From: Macrocystis pyrifera
Lineage: Eukaryota > Sar > Phaeophyceae > Laminariales > Laminariaceae
Assembly (NCBI GenBank): GCA_031763025.1
Contig: JASSKH010000020.1
Span: 1,240,001 to 1,304,000, forward strand
Length of the DNA stretch: 64,000 nt
Reading direction: 5' to 3'
Shown: positions 23,336-34,345 of the stretch, one piece after another
Layout of the letters: the number at the start of each line of letters is the position of its first letter
Numbering within the stretch: the stretch's first letter is position 1
Program-made: the position numbers and the translations under genes
The notes under the pieces: generated by a model
The model's database searches: none
Told to the model about the DNA's origin: nothing
What the model saw: only the letters and a program-made list of their open reading frames with translations

Positions 23336-25149
23336 AAGCAGACCAGCAGGTCACCGACTCTACGATGAGAAGAGCCCACAGGGGGCAGTCGAGAGTCTGA
23401 GAAGCACAAGGACGGGCAACGGCAGTACACAGCGGAGAATGTTGGGCACACCGTACGTCAATGGTTGCACAGTCGGTACGAGGTATGTACCTACTTGCTA
23501 TATTTCTGACTTTTATACCTGGTACCTGAGGTCATAATACATACCTGTGCCAGGTAGATACCTACAACAGGACATCAATATAGACAGAAATGTAAGCGCC
23601 GCTAGGTATCGACACTTTTGAAACAAAGGTCCTTACATTCCACGCCAGAATGCACGCATATGTTTCGTAGAGAAGTACGGCAGGGCTCTCCCCTTGCATC
23701 TATACTCGATTCCTATAAAATATATACACCCTATACTTGAACACGCTTGCGCTTACGGCAGAGGACGGTCATGCCCATCCTCCATCATAAGAAAAGCCGT
23801 TCGGGTCGAGCTTAGAAACGGTCCTTTATTGATGGACCATGCATGCGTGGATTTTGTTTTTAATTTTCCTATCCACTCGCCTTGGGCCGGCGACATTCGC
23901 CAGCAACATGTAGATAGCAGTGGTGCACTCAGGGCAGCGACGGATGCACCTCCGGAGTTGTCTCCACCACTCCCGTCGTCCCCACGGCCCCCGTCGGTTC
24001 CACCGGCCCCGTCGTCTCCATAGGTCCCGTCGACTCTGCCATGACGGCCCTTGCTGTGCGTACCGGCACTGGTGCAACCCACAGCAGACGTGTCGGCACG
24101 GCTGTCATTACCCGCAGCAGAAGCAGCAGGACGACTCCAAGTTTAGTCGAGCCGTTGGGTGTCGGCGAGGGTTATTCGTTGGCCTTTTGTCCTCTCGTTT
24201 GTCCCCGGCTTCGCCGAGCTGGCCCACTACCAGCACCCGGGGGCGCTCCGTTTCGCCACGAGCCGCTGGTCTCGGAAGGAGGTTAAGGGTTCGGCACGGC
24301 AGTTGGCTCCACTTCGACGACGAGAAATACGACCGAAAAGCAGTACAAACAAATCGTCGGCAAGCAAAGCTAAACGCTTGATGAAATACCCGCGTAGATA
24401 TGCGGTGCTAGCCGCAAGATGGCGTATGTATCGCATCAAGCGGACGGCGAGATCAACACCCTGCCGTCGCTGCTGATGATGACGATGATGTTGCTTCTGG
24501 TGCGGCTTGCTGCCGGCGGTGCGGTAGGCCGCATGAAAATGCAAAAACTGCGCCGGGAAAGACCGCTCTATCCTCGGTGACTCCATCCTCGTCGACAGAT
24601 AGCAGGTTTTGATACACGCCACTAGCCATACAGCGCCACAGGTGCATGGTGTGTATGCTGCAGCTGCAGGGACGCTTGTCCTCTCTCCTGCGGAGCGTTC
24701 AACTCTTTTAGTACTGAAGTCTCGTTTTCGAGACAAACCACTTGGAATTAGAGTGGTTTTTCCCCTAATAGGGACTGCGGTACTAAAGGGATTTTTGACC
24801 TGTGACCTGTACCCCCGGCTGTCCGCTCAGCGAGCGGCGAAGCTGTTGGCCAATCACGCTCATTTGGTAAGACATGCGGTACGTCATAGCTCTGATATAT
24901 TTGGTGCGTTCTGGGGTTGGCCTGGTCTTGTTTTACGTGGCTTTGCTTGTAAGTCATAACTTTGTCCCTGTCGCTTGACCCGGTGCCGCAGATACAGTAT
25001 GGGTCCGCCAACATGGCACAAATAATCTGGGCAAGCCTGAGAGTTTTTTTGCGGGGGCATCTTTAGACAACCTTGGCCATAGGCTACTACATATGATTTG
25101 GATCAGAGTTCACAACTGAGCGGATTTTCCCAACCTAGTTTTGTAAGAC
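23336..25149. other. GC-richer stretch, possible N-terminal exons; no firm gene
   Basis: Between about 23880 and 24560 base composition rises and the minus strand reads as Gly/Asp/Ser-rich low-complexity protein (TDGGRGDDGSGGDN, ~23985). Such acidic N-termini would suit the neighbouring transposase-exonuclease gene, but no link is shown. The rest, apart from the MITE at 24707, is featureless. Confidence 0.35.
24707..24787. mobile_element. Small fold-back MITE, 81 bp
   Basis: Ends read TTTAGTACTGAAGTCTCG and, on the other strand, TTTAGTACCGCAGTCCCT; the inverted repeats continue inward to ACAAACCACTT / AAAACCACTC, about 37 bp each. It can fold into an almost complete hairpin. A diverged copy lies at 12278-12353. 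No coding capacity; no transposase partner in the window. Confidence 0.65.
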
Positions 25150-25460
25150 CTCACCAAAAAGTGAGCATTGTATATACACGCCTGTTCAGCGTCATATATG
25201 TTTGGCCTAGCCCTCTGACGTGCACCACGCCCCTCAAACCGAGTACGTACATCATCACAAACCTGGCTGCCTCCGTCCATACCGGGGGGGAAATGGTACC
25301 AGGTACGTACTAGATATGTATATGTAATATGACTGACTTATTGTCTACAGTAGTCGCACCCTCTCGAGCAATAGCAGCAGGCAAGAGCCACAGAGCAAGG
25401 AACATTCTGCCACCCGTCTCTCTCTACTCTTCCTGTCTCGGTGTGCATCCGGGATAGTTA
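25150..25460 (+). repeat. Dispersed repeat family B, copy 1
   Basis: Shares with the copies at 25.65, 26.68 and 31.93 kb a chain of blocks: CAGCGTCATATATGTTT, GACGTGCACCACGCCCCTCA, CGAGTACGTAC, GCAAGAGCCACAGAGCAAGG and CATTCTGCCACCCGT, ending at GTGTGCATCCGGGATAG. It is followed by a TAGTAG-rich tract. No reading frame is conserved between copies. Confidence 0.7.
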
Positions 25461-25649
25461 TAGCAGGAGTTGTAGCATTGGCACAGTAGTAGTGCAGTAG
25501 TAGCAGAAGTAGTAGTTGTATCTGTAGCTGTAGCAGCTGTTGTTGTAGGTGGAGTAGTAGTAGTGAACACCCCTCCGCTGTACATATGTTTTAAACATCA
25601 GCAGAAGTAAGGGCAGTACCACCAGCAGCAACAACAACAACAACAACAT

Positions 25650-25910
25650 CTAGCAGCACCATTAAAAATGTTTCGGCCGTTGTATCTGTTGCACCAAGCC
25701 CCTTAACAGGTGGCGTATAACTTACACCGAGCATGTTCGTGACCACAAAACCGCGTCCCTCGGTCCGTCTTCCTGGGGGATCATTTTGCGTACCAGCTAT
25801 TGTCACACCTAGCTAGTTGTCCAGTAGAACACTATCAGCAGCAGGTAATCACAACGGGCAAGCGCAACAGAGCCAGGCCCATACTGTCTCCCTTCTCGCT
25901 ATACTCCCCC
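25650..25910 (+). repeat. Dispersed repeat family B, copy 2 (partial)
   Basis: Carries the middle blocks of the family (ACACCGAGCATGTTCGTGACC, CCTCGGTCCGTCTTCCTG, GTTGTCCAGTAGAACAC, GGGCAAGCGCAACAGAGCCAGG) in the same order and orientation as copy 1, about 200 bp further on. More diverged than the others. Confidence 0.6.
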
Positions 25911-26679
25911 CTATATAAAATATAGAGATTGTGTTGGCGTCGGTTGGCAACGCCGCTGTAAAACACGCCTCTCACCGCATGAACTAGATAACCAGGGTGC
26001 CGTTTTTTTTTCTTGGAGGTTACCACGGCTGGTGGTCGAGATATTAACGTATCTTTATGTGCGGGGAGAACATTTACTTCGCACAAGGGGGGTGATCGTA
26101 TCACGAAGTGTGTATATGATGAGGCACCCACGAGGCAGTTCCACAGTAAACCCCTTGCTGTCTCTGGAAGTGGCCACATCATTGATTCAATTTACTCATT
26201 GATGCTGTCATCTATATGCAACAAAGTCCCCCTCTATAGAGATTCTTCGGATGCAGCTCACCCTTCATGCGACTCGCCCGACACCTCACAGCGCTTCGCG
26301 CTTGGTGCAATCAATGTCTGCCTGGGTGGTGAAAACCCGACGTGCTCCGTCCCGGCATTGTAGGGATGCGAGGGTCTATGGTCATAAGACTACGGCTATG
26401 CTTGGTAATGAGTATACCCCGCCCCCCCCCCACTCTTCGCTGTAATATGTCTCGGATAGGCACCGACACCAGTAACACCGCCCACACTGCCCGGTTGTTT
26501 GGCTTATATCTTATTTGTAGGGTAAGACAGTCAGGACACGCGTGATACGACGAGCTGTGTGTTCTTTAGACAACTAAGAGTTTTCTCTGTCAAATTTTCT
26601 CTGAGTTGAAAATGTCAATCATTTTGAAATCGCGCGTAATTTATATTACCCGTCCACTTTTTAGTGTTTGGTCAAACTC

Positions 26680-27205
26680 AACAGCAGCAGCAGATACAGC
26701 AGCAGATACAGCAGCAGTATACACTATTGTCCAGCGTCATATGTGTTTCACCTCGCCCTTTGACGTACACAACGCCCCTCACACTAAGCTCGTACATGAC
26801 CAACAAACTGGCTTCCTCGGTCTGTCTACCTGTGGGCAACTGATACAAGGTACCTATGGCATCTGGATTGTTATCATGCCCAGCATATTGTCCAGTCGCA
26901 CCTTCTCAGCAACAACGGTAAGCTCACCGGGCAAGAGCCACAGAGGCAGGCTCATTCTGCCGCCCGATTCTTTCTACAAGTCCTATTTTTGTATGCATCC
27001 GGCATAGTCGTAGTAGTTGTTGTAATATCAGTATAGTTGTATTGGCAGCAGTAGTAGTACTACAGGTGATACTACTATTTAGTGCAGTAGCAGTAGTTGG
27101 TAGTTTGGCGATGTTGCCACGAGTCTGCTGCTGGAACCATGGGCATATGCTGCCTATGACAGTAATTAATCAAAACATATCGAGTGACACATTTCATTAT
27201 TAACA
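26680..27205 (+). repeat. Dispersed repeat family B, copy 3
   Basis: Begins after a CAGCAGCAGATA run and includes CAGCGTCATATGTGTTTCAC, GACGTACACAACGCCCCTCA, GGGCAAGAGCCACAGAGG and CATTCTGCCGCCCG. The right part (GTTGCCACGAGTCTGCTG ... TGACAGTAATTAA) also matches the right part of copy 4, showing the full unit is about 525-585 bp with an internal GTAGTAGTT-rich linker. Confidence 0.7.
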
Positions 27206-28539
27206 GGAACTCTGCATTAGGTGTGTGGTGCGCAGCTCCTGGGTTACGTCAGGCAACCCGCAGTGGAGGTAAGCACTATCAGCTGAGATTTGCCAATTGG
27301 TCGCTGCGCGTAATACGCTCAAGCTCAAAGGTGCATATTAAAAAAGAAAGGCCTTCAGGCCTGTTGTATTATTATCGGTCTTGTCCAACAGGACAGGATG
27401 GATGAAGAGAAGAGGGACAGAAGCAGAGCAAACGAGTAGGCGTGTTAACGCTTCTGTTGTTCTTCCAACCTTGACGATCTCAAACAGAGACACATACCTT
27501 TAACGACTACTTTCGTCAGGCAACGACACAACCGTAACCCATCTTTCAAAGAACCCCTGTCCGGTAATATCTACTGTTGTACAACAGCGAACAATCGAAC
27601 AACATACGACAGCCTACCCAGTATTCTGGATAGTATGTGTTACATGGTGTAGTATCGTTCCAGACGTGGATCTTCAGCAACAAAGCCACTTACGACATAG
27701 TAGACACTAGGTGCGACAATGTATTTGGTGTCCGGTATAACACTACTGGCTTGCAATGAGCAACTTATTTGTCACTATTGGACCTCTCGAACATCCCACT
27801 CTTGCACCATGTACTCGTACTGCCACAATTTTCCGTGTTATCCAGTAACGATATAATGATAAGTACTAATAAGCAACATCTATAAGAACAAAACGGCGTT
27901 TGATCATGCTACATATATACTCAATCGGCATGCACCACACCGCTCGGCTGTTCTGCTACGCTGCCATAGCGCCCTGTTGTGCTCCTGTGGTCTACATGCT
28001 ACGGACGGCTTATTTTACCGATCAGCGACTCGGTATAGGCTGCTGGACTACTACTGGGTAGCATGGTAGCTGTCCTTAATATTCATGATAAATGCAGATA
28101 AGTTCTTCATGATGCCCCAAATCGTGTGTAGAGCTATATAAAAATGACTACCGCAGAGTCCTTGGATATTGAAAAAAATGATGTCAGAGTCCTACTGCTA
28201 ATGTAACCATGAGCCAGCTGCTGTTGCCGTAAGTATTTACTTGACAGTCATTCGAAAATTTTCAAATAAAAAACCACACTGAGTGGTCACTTTGCGACCA
28301 ACAGACAAACACCAAGTCTGACAGAACGCCGAGAGTTGGACAGACAACTATTGATGTCCGGCGAAAAGTGTCGTCAACGAGTGGTCGCGACATCGTTTTC
28401 ACTTTTAACCAGCATGTCTAGCCTCGAAATACGTCTGGCATGATACATTGTTTCACTGCGGCAATTATTGGAGCGGTCGAAAGAGAGGTACCACTCTCTG
28501 GATGGTGTGGGTCGGCCGAAACTCTGGCTGCATTCATAT
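27206..28539. other. No gene recognised
   Basis: AT-rich, no recognisable repeat or protein. A CAACAGG/CCTGTTG short inverted repeat near 27360-27395 is probably incidental. A motif near 28190-28240 (GAGCCAGCTGCTGTTGCC, TTGACAGTCATT) faintly recalls the right end of family B. Confidence 0.35.
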
Positions 28540-29240
28540 TAGCATGTGTGTTACTCACTTGAAACCGTTCTTAGTACCCATCGTCATCTAACACAACCAG
28601 TGTCGGTGCCGATTCTTCAATGCCAAACAGACACAAATTATGTGGTCACACACCTACGCCACAGAAATGCTACATTGTTGTTACGTCTGAAGTACGCACA
28701 GTAGACAATGCAATGCCATGTCATCCTACTGTGGATATGACAGGCTCGACCGAAATATTCTGTGAGAGAGAGAAAACGAACGCAAACAAACAAACAAACA
28801 AACAAACAAAAACGAAAACAAATCGAAAAAGAGAAAGGAAAGAAAAAACGAAAAACTGTCGTGCCTCCCCGCAGGGCAGGAGATGTGGCAGACACTTGAA
28901 AAACGCGCACTACATATAAACAGAGTGGGACTGACAAACGGAGGAAAATATCAGAGAAACTGAAACACAAAGCACCCTCCAGGTAGCGGCAGAAGTTTGA
29001 GGTATGAGTAGCATTGCCAGGTTCCCTCTACTAGTCCGCTTGGAACCTTCCTACCCTGTCTGCCGTCTCCGTCCTGTGAACTGTGCTCTACCCCTCGGCG
29101 TCAGGACAACATGAAGCAACCAAAGAAGGCTAGTCATCCACCCAATCCACACGACTTATTTCTTGAGGTATATCGAGAGGAGAAAGCGAAAATATATATA
29201 AAATGAAAATCACAGGGGACCAAGCCCAAAACGTACATAA
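28540..29240 (-). mobile_element. LINE 3' tail fragment
   Basis: Homologous along its length to 57100-57880 and, in parts, to 46780-47750 and 40222-40500. At 57 and 47 kb the same sequence follows LINE coding pieces on the minus strand, so I read it as the 3' tail. Parts in plus-strand order: GATGACATGGCATTG-like block, an AAAC-rich linker (28780-28850), GTCGTGCCTCCCCGCAGGG, CACCCTCCAGGTAGCGGCAG, ACCCTGTCTGCCGTCTCCGTCC and CATCCACCCAATCCACACGAC. Confidence 0.65.
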
Positions 29241-29339
29241 ATAAAAACAAAACGAAATGAAACGACGCAAGGACAGCGAGGGAGGATGCACGAACGTTAT
29301 TGCGTGCTCACCCCCGGGATAGAAACGCGTGGAAGACAC

Positions 29340-31000
29340 TGACGTCTGCGTGCGCGAACCTGCAGAAGGTGATTGCGGAAGGACTGCGTACGTGGAAGAG
29401 TACTTCGCCGAAACTTATCGGTTCTTAGCGACAAACGACCAGAGGGGATTCTACAACCAGCGGAAGGAGCACGGCGGGATTTGAAGGGACTAACGCGAGG
29501 AGCGAGTGGTTCATTATGGACGAAGATGGCACGCTGTTAAAGGATAATGCGCTTATTCGGGAACGATTGTCGAGGTTGAACCACTACCTGTTGAACACGA
29601 AATCGCTGGAACGCGATCTCACGATTAACGACTCTTCCCACCGGAACCGCTTACACGGTCGATGGGAGATGAATCGTACATGATGGACGATAAAACGGAA
29701 GCTAAAGTAGAAACCTGTTGGGCCAGATGGTCTGCCGACCGAACACCTAAAATTCGACCACCACGCATTCGCCAAGTACCTAGTGTTTTCACAACATCCT
29801 CGTCCATGTTTGGCTAAAAAGGGAAGTCTTCCAGCGATGTAAGATGCGATCATCAATATCCTCCACAAAAAGAAGGACCGAACTTGATTGTAATAACTAC
29901 AGAGGGATTTCGCTTGTTGCTCACCCAGGCAAAGCTTTTTTTTTAAACGTCGTGTCCCACCTCTGCAACTACCTCTACGAGACCGAGAAATTACCCCAGG
30001 AGGAACATCAGTCAGTGCCGCTTCCGCCCCGCACGATCAGAGATTAATATGTTATTCGTCGTGCGCCAGTAGCAAGAGCTCGGACGACAGACGAAAATCC
30101 CCCCGTGCGTGAGCTGTATCGATCTGCAGAAAGGGCACGACTCTGTCGACCGAGAGCTGCAATCGGAGGTACTCACAAGCGTAGGCGTCCTAACCAAGAT
30201 GCTGACAATTATGTGGTAATTTCAACAAAGGCATACAGGCTCGCGTGCATACCGATGACGGCGAGCACTCGGAATGGGTACATGTCACGATAGTGTTCCG
30301 GCAAGACTGCGTCTCTACTGTTGTTCAACGTGTTATTCACTGCTGCAATACACGTCATACTGGTGCGCATTAGCCAAGACGAAGACATCATAAGGAATTT
30401 GGTCCAACTCCATGACGTTGGTGTAGTACAAACAGAGGAGCAAAAACCGTTTGCATGGGTGCGAAGGGCTGTAGGGGACATGGATCAAGGCCGATGACGA
30501 AGGAATTTTCTCGACGTCGGCTGAAGGGCTAGCGTATGATGACGGTCATCGTGGCTGTCTTCGAAGCAGCGGTATCGGAGAAGAAGACAGAGCTAAGGCC
30601 TTTATGAACACGAGAGCAGACAACCCTCGCACCACTGCTCGTCATCGAAGGAGCAGGCCAGAGGTATAAACAAACGACCCAGTTTTTATACCTAGGTGGC
30701 ATTATTCAAGAAAATGCAGGCCTCTCGCTCGAAATCGACCATCAGACTCGTCTCATGCGGGCATGCTTCAAACCGTTTGGCCCGGAGTTGTTTTATAGGA
30801 CGACCACCTCCCTTAGCCTGAAAAATCGAATGCTGAATGCTGAGGTGATTGAGACCGTGCTGTACGGGTCTGTGACGTAGACCCTCAGAGCGGAACAATT
30901 TGCCAAGCTTCGAATACATCGCCAAAGAGCTTTCGCGAGTCATTGCCTGCAAAGGCCGACTTCGTACGCCACAAGACACAGCCAGCACGCAGCCCACATC
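29340..31000 (+). mobile_element. LINE (non-LTR retrotransposon) with RT, decayed
   Basis: Plus-strand pieces follow ORF2 order: DEDGTLLKDNALIRERLSRL-like linker (~29520), LNTKSLERDL, GPDGLPTEHLKF (29718-29753), ILHKKKDRTE and CNNYRGISLVAHPGK (29855-29930, start of the RT domain), CIDLQKGHDSVDRE (~30120, the region with the first catalytic Asp), a residual ADDEGIFSTSAEGLA (30492-30536, the [FY]ADD box), then QFLYLGGIIQENAG (30679 onward), SLSLKNRMLNAEVIETVLYG (30810-30870) and RIHRQRAFASHCLQRP. The enzyme copies element RNA into a nicked target. Endonuclease and the last C-terminal part are missing. The frame changes several times and in-frame stops occur (for example TAG near 30878), so it is inactive. 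Same family as the pieces at 9.5, 47.7 and 57.9 kb. Confidence 0.85.
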
Positions 31001-31924
31001 ATGCAACAGCATAGCAGAATAGTAGCAGCACGGCACACAGAAGCAGCTGCCGCAGCAGGGAGCATCCGTCGCACAAGCAACAAGGCACGTTAACCGCGAT
31101 TCTGCGAGGGGTAAATATTGTCGAGTGGAAAAGCAGTTCTGGCTTTTTCGTCCGCTGAACTGTCGCACTGTCGCCCTCTGCCTACAACAATACATATTCA
31201 TGCCCATAGTCCCTCCTTGAGCGACGATTATATTTCTTCATGGCGTTTGCCGTTTGTGGCAAGTTGTGTCTTCATAAAATATATAGTGCAACTACGTAAC
31301 GACACACTACTATGATGTCATGTACGTTATGACAACCCAGCCAAGTACCCTCGCACTATCCTACTGTTAACAAATGCTTTTATTGTAGCAACTGCTGTAT
31401 CTACAGTTGTACCTGTAGTTTGCTGCGGAATATAAGCACTTCTGACGTACCAGTATGGTAGCGTATGTCGGTCTGTACCGTGTGGCGAAGAAGACACAAG
31501 TACTGCTGCAAGCCCACTTGACACGATATATATGATCATGTCACATCATGACAACAAAGGTACACCGAACTCTTCGAAATAGTGCCGTTTGGTTGGTTTT
31601 TAAACGAAATGCTGGCCGACAAACTGACCGACAAACCGGAAACCCACCAGATCAAGATATAATCGGTTTCGACTTCGTTTTTTTTTCGGTTCTAACCGAC
31701 CGCAACATACTGACTTTTTCCGGAAAACGAAAAAAAACCGATCGAGCCATTTCTCAGTTTTGGTTCACAACACTGGGCACCGTGTACAGCCCACACGCTC
31801 CGAATGCCGATACGAGGACCTTTGTGCACTTCCCAAAACGAACAGTTGTCTTTGATAAGTTTCTGTAGGTTGAAAAACTCAACTCTCAATAATTAAAAAA
31901 AGTACTTCGGCTTTTTGCTGTTGG
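31001..31924. other. No gene recognised
   Basis: A CAGCAGCA-containing boundary to the LINE, then AT-rich sequence with short frames on both strands. A 106-residue plus frame at 31548-31868 has no recognisable similarity. Confidence 0.4.
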
Positions 31925-32510
31925 GTTTCTTGTCAACTTCAGCAGCAGAAGCAGCAGCAGCGGGTACAGCAGTACCAGAACACGTCTGTCGAGTCTCGAG
32001 TCATATATTTTTCACCTAACCCTTCGACGTACACCACACACCTCACACCGAGCACGTACGCGACCACAAAACTGCCTCTCTCGGTCAGCCTACCTGTGGG
32101 AAGTTGGCACCAGATATTTACTGTATATGTAAGTATCATACCCAGCGAGTTGTCCAGTGGCACGCTCTCCGCAATACGCAATTGCACGGACAAGAGCCAC
32201 AGAACAAGGTTCATTCTGCCACCCGTTTCCCTCAACCCCCCATGTCTCGGTGTGCATCTGGCATAGCAATGGTTATGGTAGTATAGCAGCGTTGTAGCAT
32301 TAAAGCAGTAGGTTTTGCAATACGTATTAATAGTGCTAGATATATTATGGTTGTAGTACCAGCAGTAATATAATAGTATTGGTTATAGTTGACTTAGCAG
32401 TGTTGTTGTTACCGCGAGTCCGCCGCTGTAACAATGAGTATATTAAACTGCATTTGACAGCCATCAACTTAAATGTAAAGAGAAACATTTGATGACAAAA
32501 GCACATATAT
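31925..32510 (+). repeat. Dispersed repeat family B, copy 4
   Basis: CAGCAGCAG lead-in, then TCATATATTTTTCACC, GACGTACACCACACACCTCA, CGAGCACGTACGCGACCAC, GGACAAGAGCCACAGAAC, CATTCTGCCACCCG and GTGTGCATCTGGCATAG, a GTAGTA-rich linker and GTTGTTACCGCGAGTCCGCC near the right end. Most complete copy together with copy 3. Confidence 0.7.
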
Positions 32511-32762
32511 ATTTTTTAAATGCCCTTAGTCTTATGTAGACCGGTTGCTGCCTGTTGATGCAAATAATGTTTATGTTGGAGTTCTACTGCTGTTGCCACG
32601 AGTCAGATGTTTGTTTCCGTGGTTACATATTTGTCAGTCATTGGTTTTTTTTGTTGATAAATAGGCAGACAACTTCTTCATCGTTCCCCAACGGTACGTA
32701 TACCTGAACATACATGAATAAATACAGAGAATCTGCTTCCAATTAATATTAGTAGTTATTTT

Positions 32763-33040
32763 TTTGCTCGTACCAAAGTCTGATTGAACTGACAGTGTGA
32801 TATATGTAACGTCAATTTGACCGACGGAAATATGCGGTGGGATTTATGTTTGCCCGAATGGGTTACATAAAAATATATATGGATGGTTTTCTAGGGTCAC
32901 GGGGAAGAGAGATGAGAGTCCCCTTGTTGTCACAACTCATCGACGACAAAGATAACAACAACAACAACAATCTCTTCTTTTGCTCCTTCGCCTCATGGTA
33001 AGGTTGAGCGGCGCCACACCCGATGTACGAGTTTTCCTCT
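32763..33040 (+). repeat. Left end repeat of the Copia-family element
   Basis: About 278 bp, starting near TTTGCTCGTACCAAAG and ending near ACGAGTTTTCC. Contains ATATGCGGTGGGATTTATG, TCTAGGGTCACGGGGAAGAG, an AACAAC run and CGCCTCATGGTAAGGTTGAG. Matches 37733-38035 on the opposite strand. Confidence 0.85.
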
Positions 33041-34140
33041 TACGCTAGCGTAGACTTGTAAGTCACGGTGGCACGTACGCAGGGTGTGCCATGGATTTTC
33101 CCTCGTTCTCGTCGCTGTCTGTGGAAGAACGTCAAAAAATTGAAGAATCCGTCATAAAGGTGGCCCGTGAAGCCCGAGAAGGAGAGCGCGCAGCGGCAAG
33201 GGAGACCGCGACCCCAGAAGAAGAAGAAGGCACGAAGGAGGGTGCGCAAGCCCAGGGCAAGGGGCCCATGACCAGCAACAACCCATCCCCAGCCAACCCA
33301 CTGCAGGTGCCGACAGCATCCCTCCCGCACCCCGCTACTTCTACTATAACACAGGCAGGCACGTTCCACATCAACCATACTAGTAGCCCCGTAAGGCCAC
33401 CAGTTTTTGACGGTTATTTTGAGGAGGAAGAGGAGAGACAGCAAAAAGTGATGTTGTTTGAGAGGCAGATGAATGCTCATTTGTAGGAGATGGATTGTCT
33501 AGAGGCAGAAAAGACTGCTAGACCTATTAGAGTAGGTCTGAAATAATCGAGTTGAGAGGCGTTGATTGCAGAGTTCTTGATTGAGATGATGGAAAAGGCA
33601 AGCAGGGCTTGGGGCATTCTCCTTCGTCAGATAACACGCCCCGCCGTTGTACCTCAGATAGCTGCAGCAGCTAGTCCGAGTGAGGCGTGGGCGGCTTTCG
33701 AGAGGCATTACCAGCCTCAGGCAGCCACCGACAATGGCAGGCTGACCCAGGCATGGTATAGTTTTCGCATGAAGGATGGGGAAACACCCAAGGAGTACGT
33801 TTCGAGGGGTTGTGTGCTCAGGAGCAGATTTTAAGCTCATGGGATGATTTGTTCCGATGTTGACGCTAATCAACATTTTTTCGCGTAACGTTTCCCCCGC
33901 TTTTGGAGTACAAAAGCGCATTTTTCTCACCGATGCACAATTGATCTATCATGTCCTTGAAGATGTGGTGCTCCGCGCGCACGGGGAAATGGGGATGTCG
34001 AGGGAGCAGGAGCTGAGGAACGGGACGGGACACGCCTTCGTTGTTGTCAATGAGGCTCGGGGCAATGAGGGTAGTCAACATGGCGGGAGAGGTGGACGAA
34101 ACGGACGGGGGAAAAAGAGGAAGAACGCTAACAGAGGTGG

Positions 34141-34345
34141 ACAGCGGCAGCAGCGGCAGCAACAACAGCAGCAGCAGCAGCAGTAGCAGCGGCAGCAGCC
34201 GTACAAGCAGCAACAGCAGCAATCGCAGTATCGGCAGCTGTACCACCCGCAACAGCAGCAGTCGCAGCAGCAACAGCAGTACCAGCAGAATCAGCAGCCG
34301 TACCAGCAGCATCAGCAGCCGTAGCAGCAGCATCGGCGGCCGTAC
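34141..34345 (+). repeat. CAG low-complexity tract
   Basis: Nearly continuous CAGCAG/CGGCAG/TACCAG units inside the gag-protease interval of the Copia-family element. Long frames on every strand here are a by-product of the triplet repeat. Confidence 0.8.

Noticed and set aside
27350-27400. Hairpin resembling a transcription terminator
   Set aside because: Short, imperfect and isolated; bacterial-type terminators are not expected here.
32763-33040. Ordinary 5' LTR with a direct 3' partner
   Set aside because: The only strong partner nearby (37733-38035) is inverted; no direct copy was seen.
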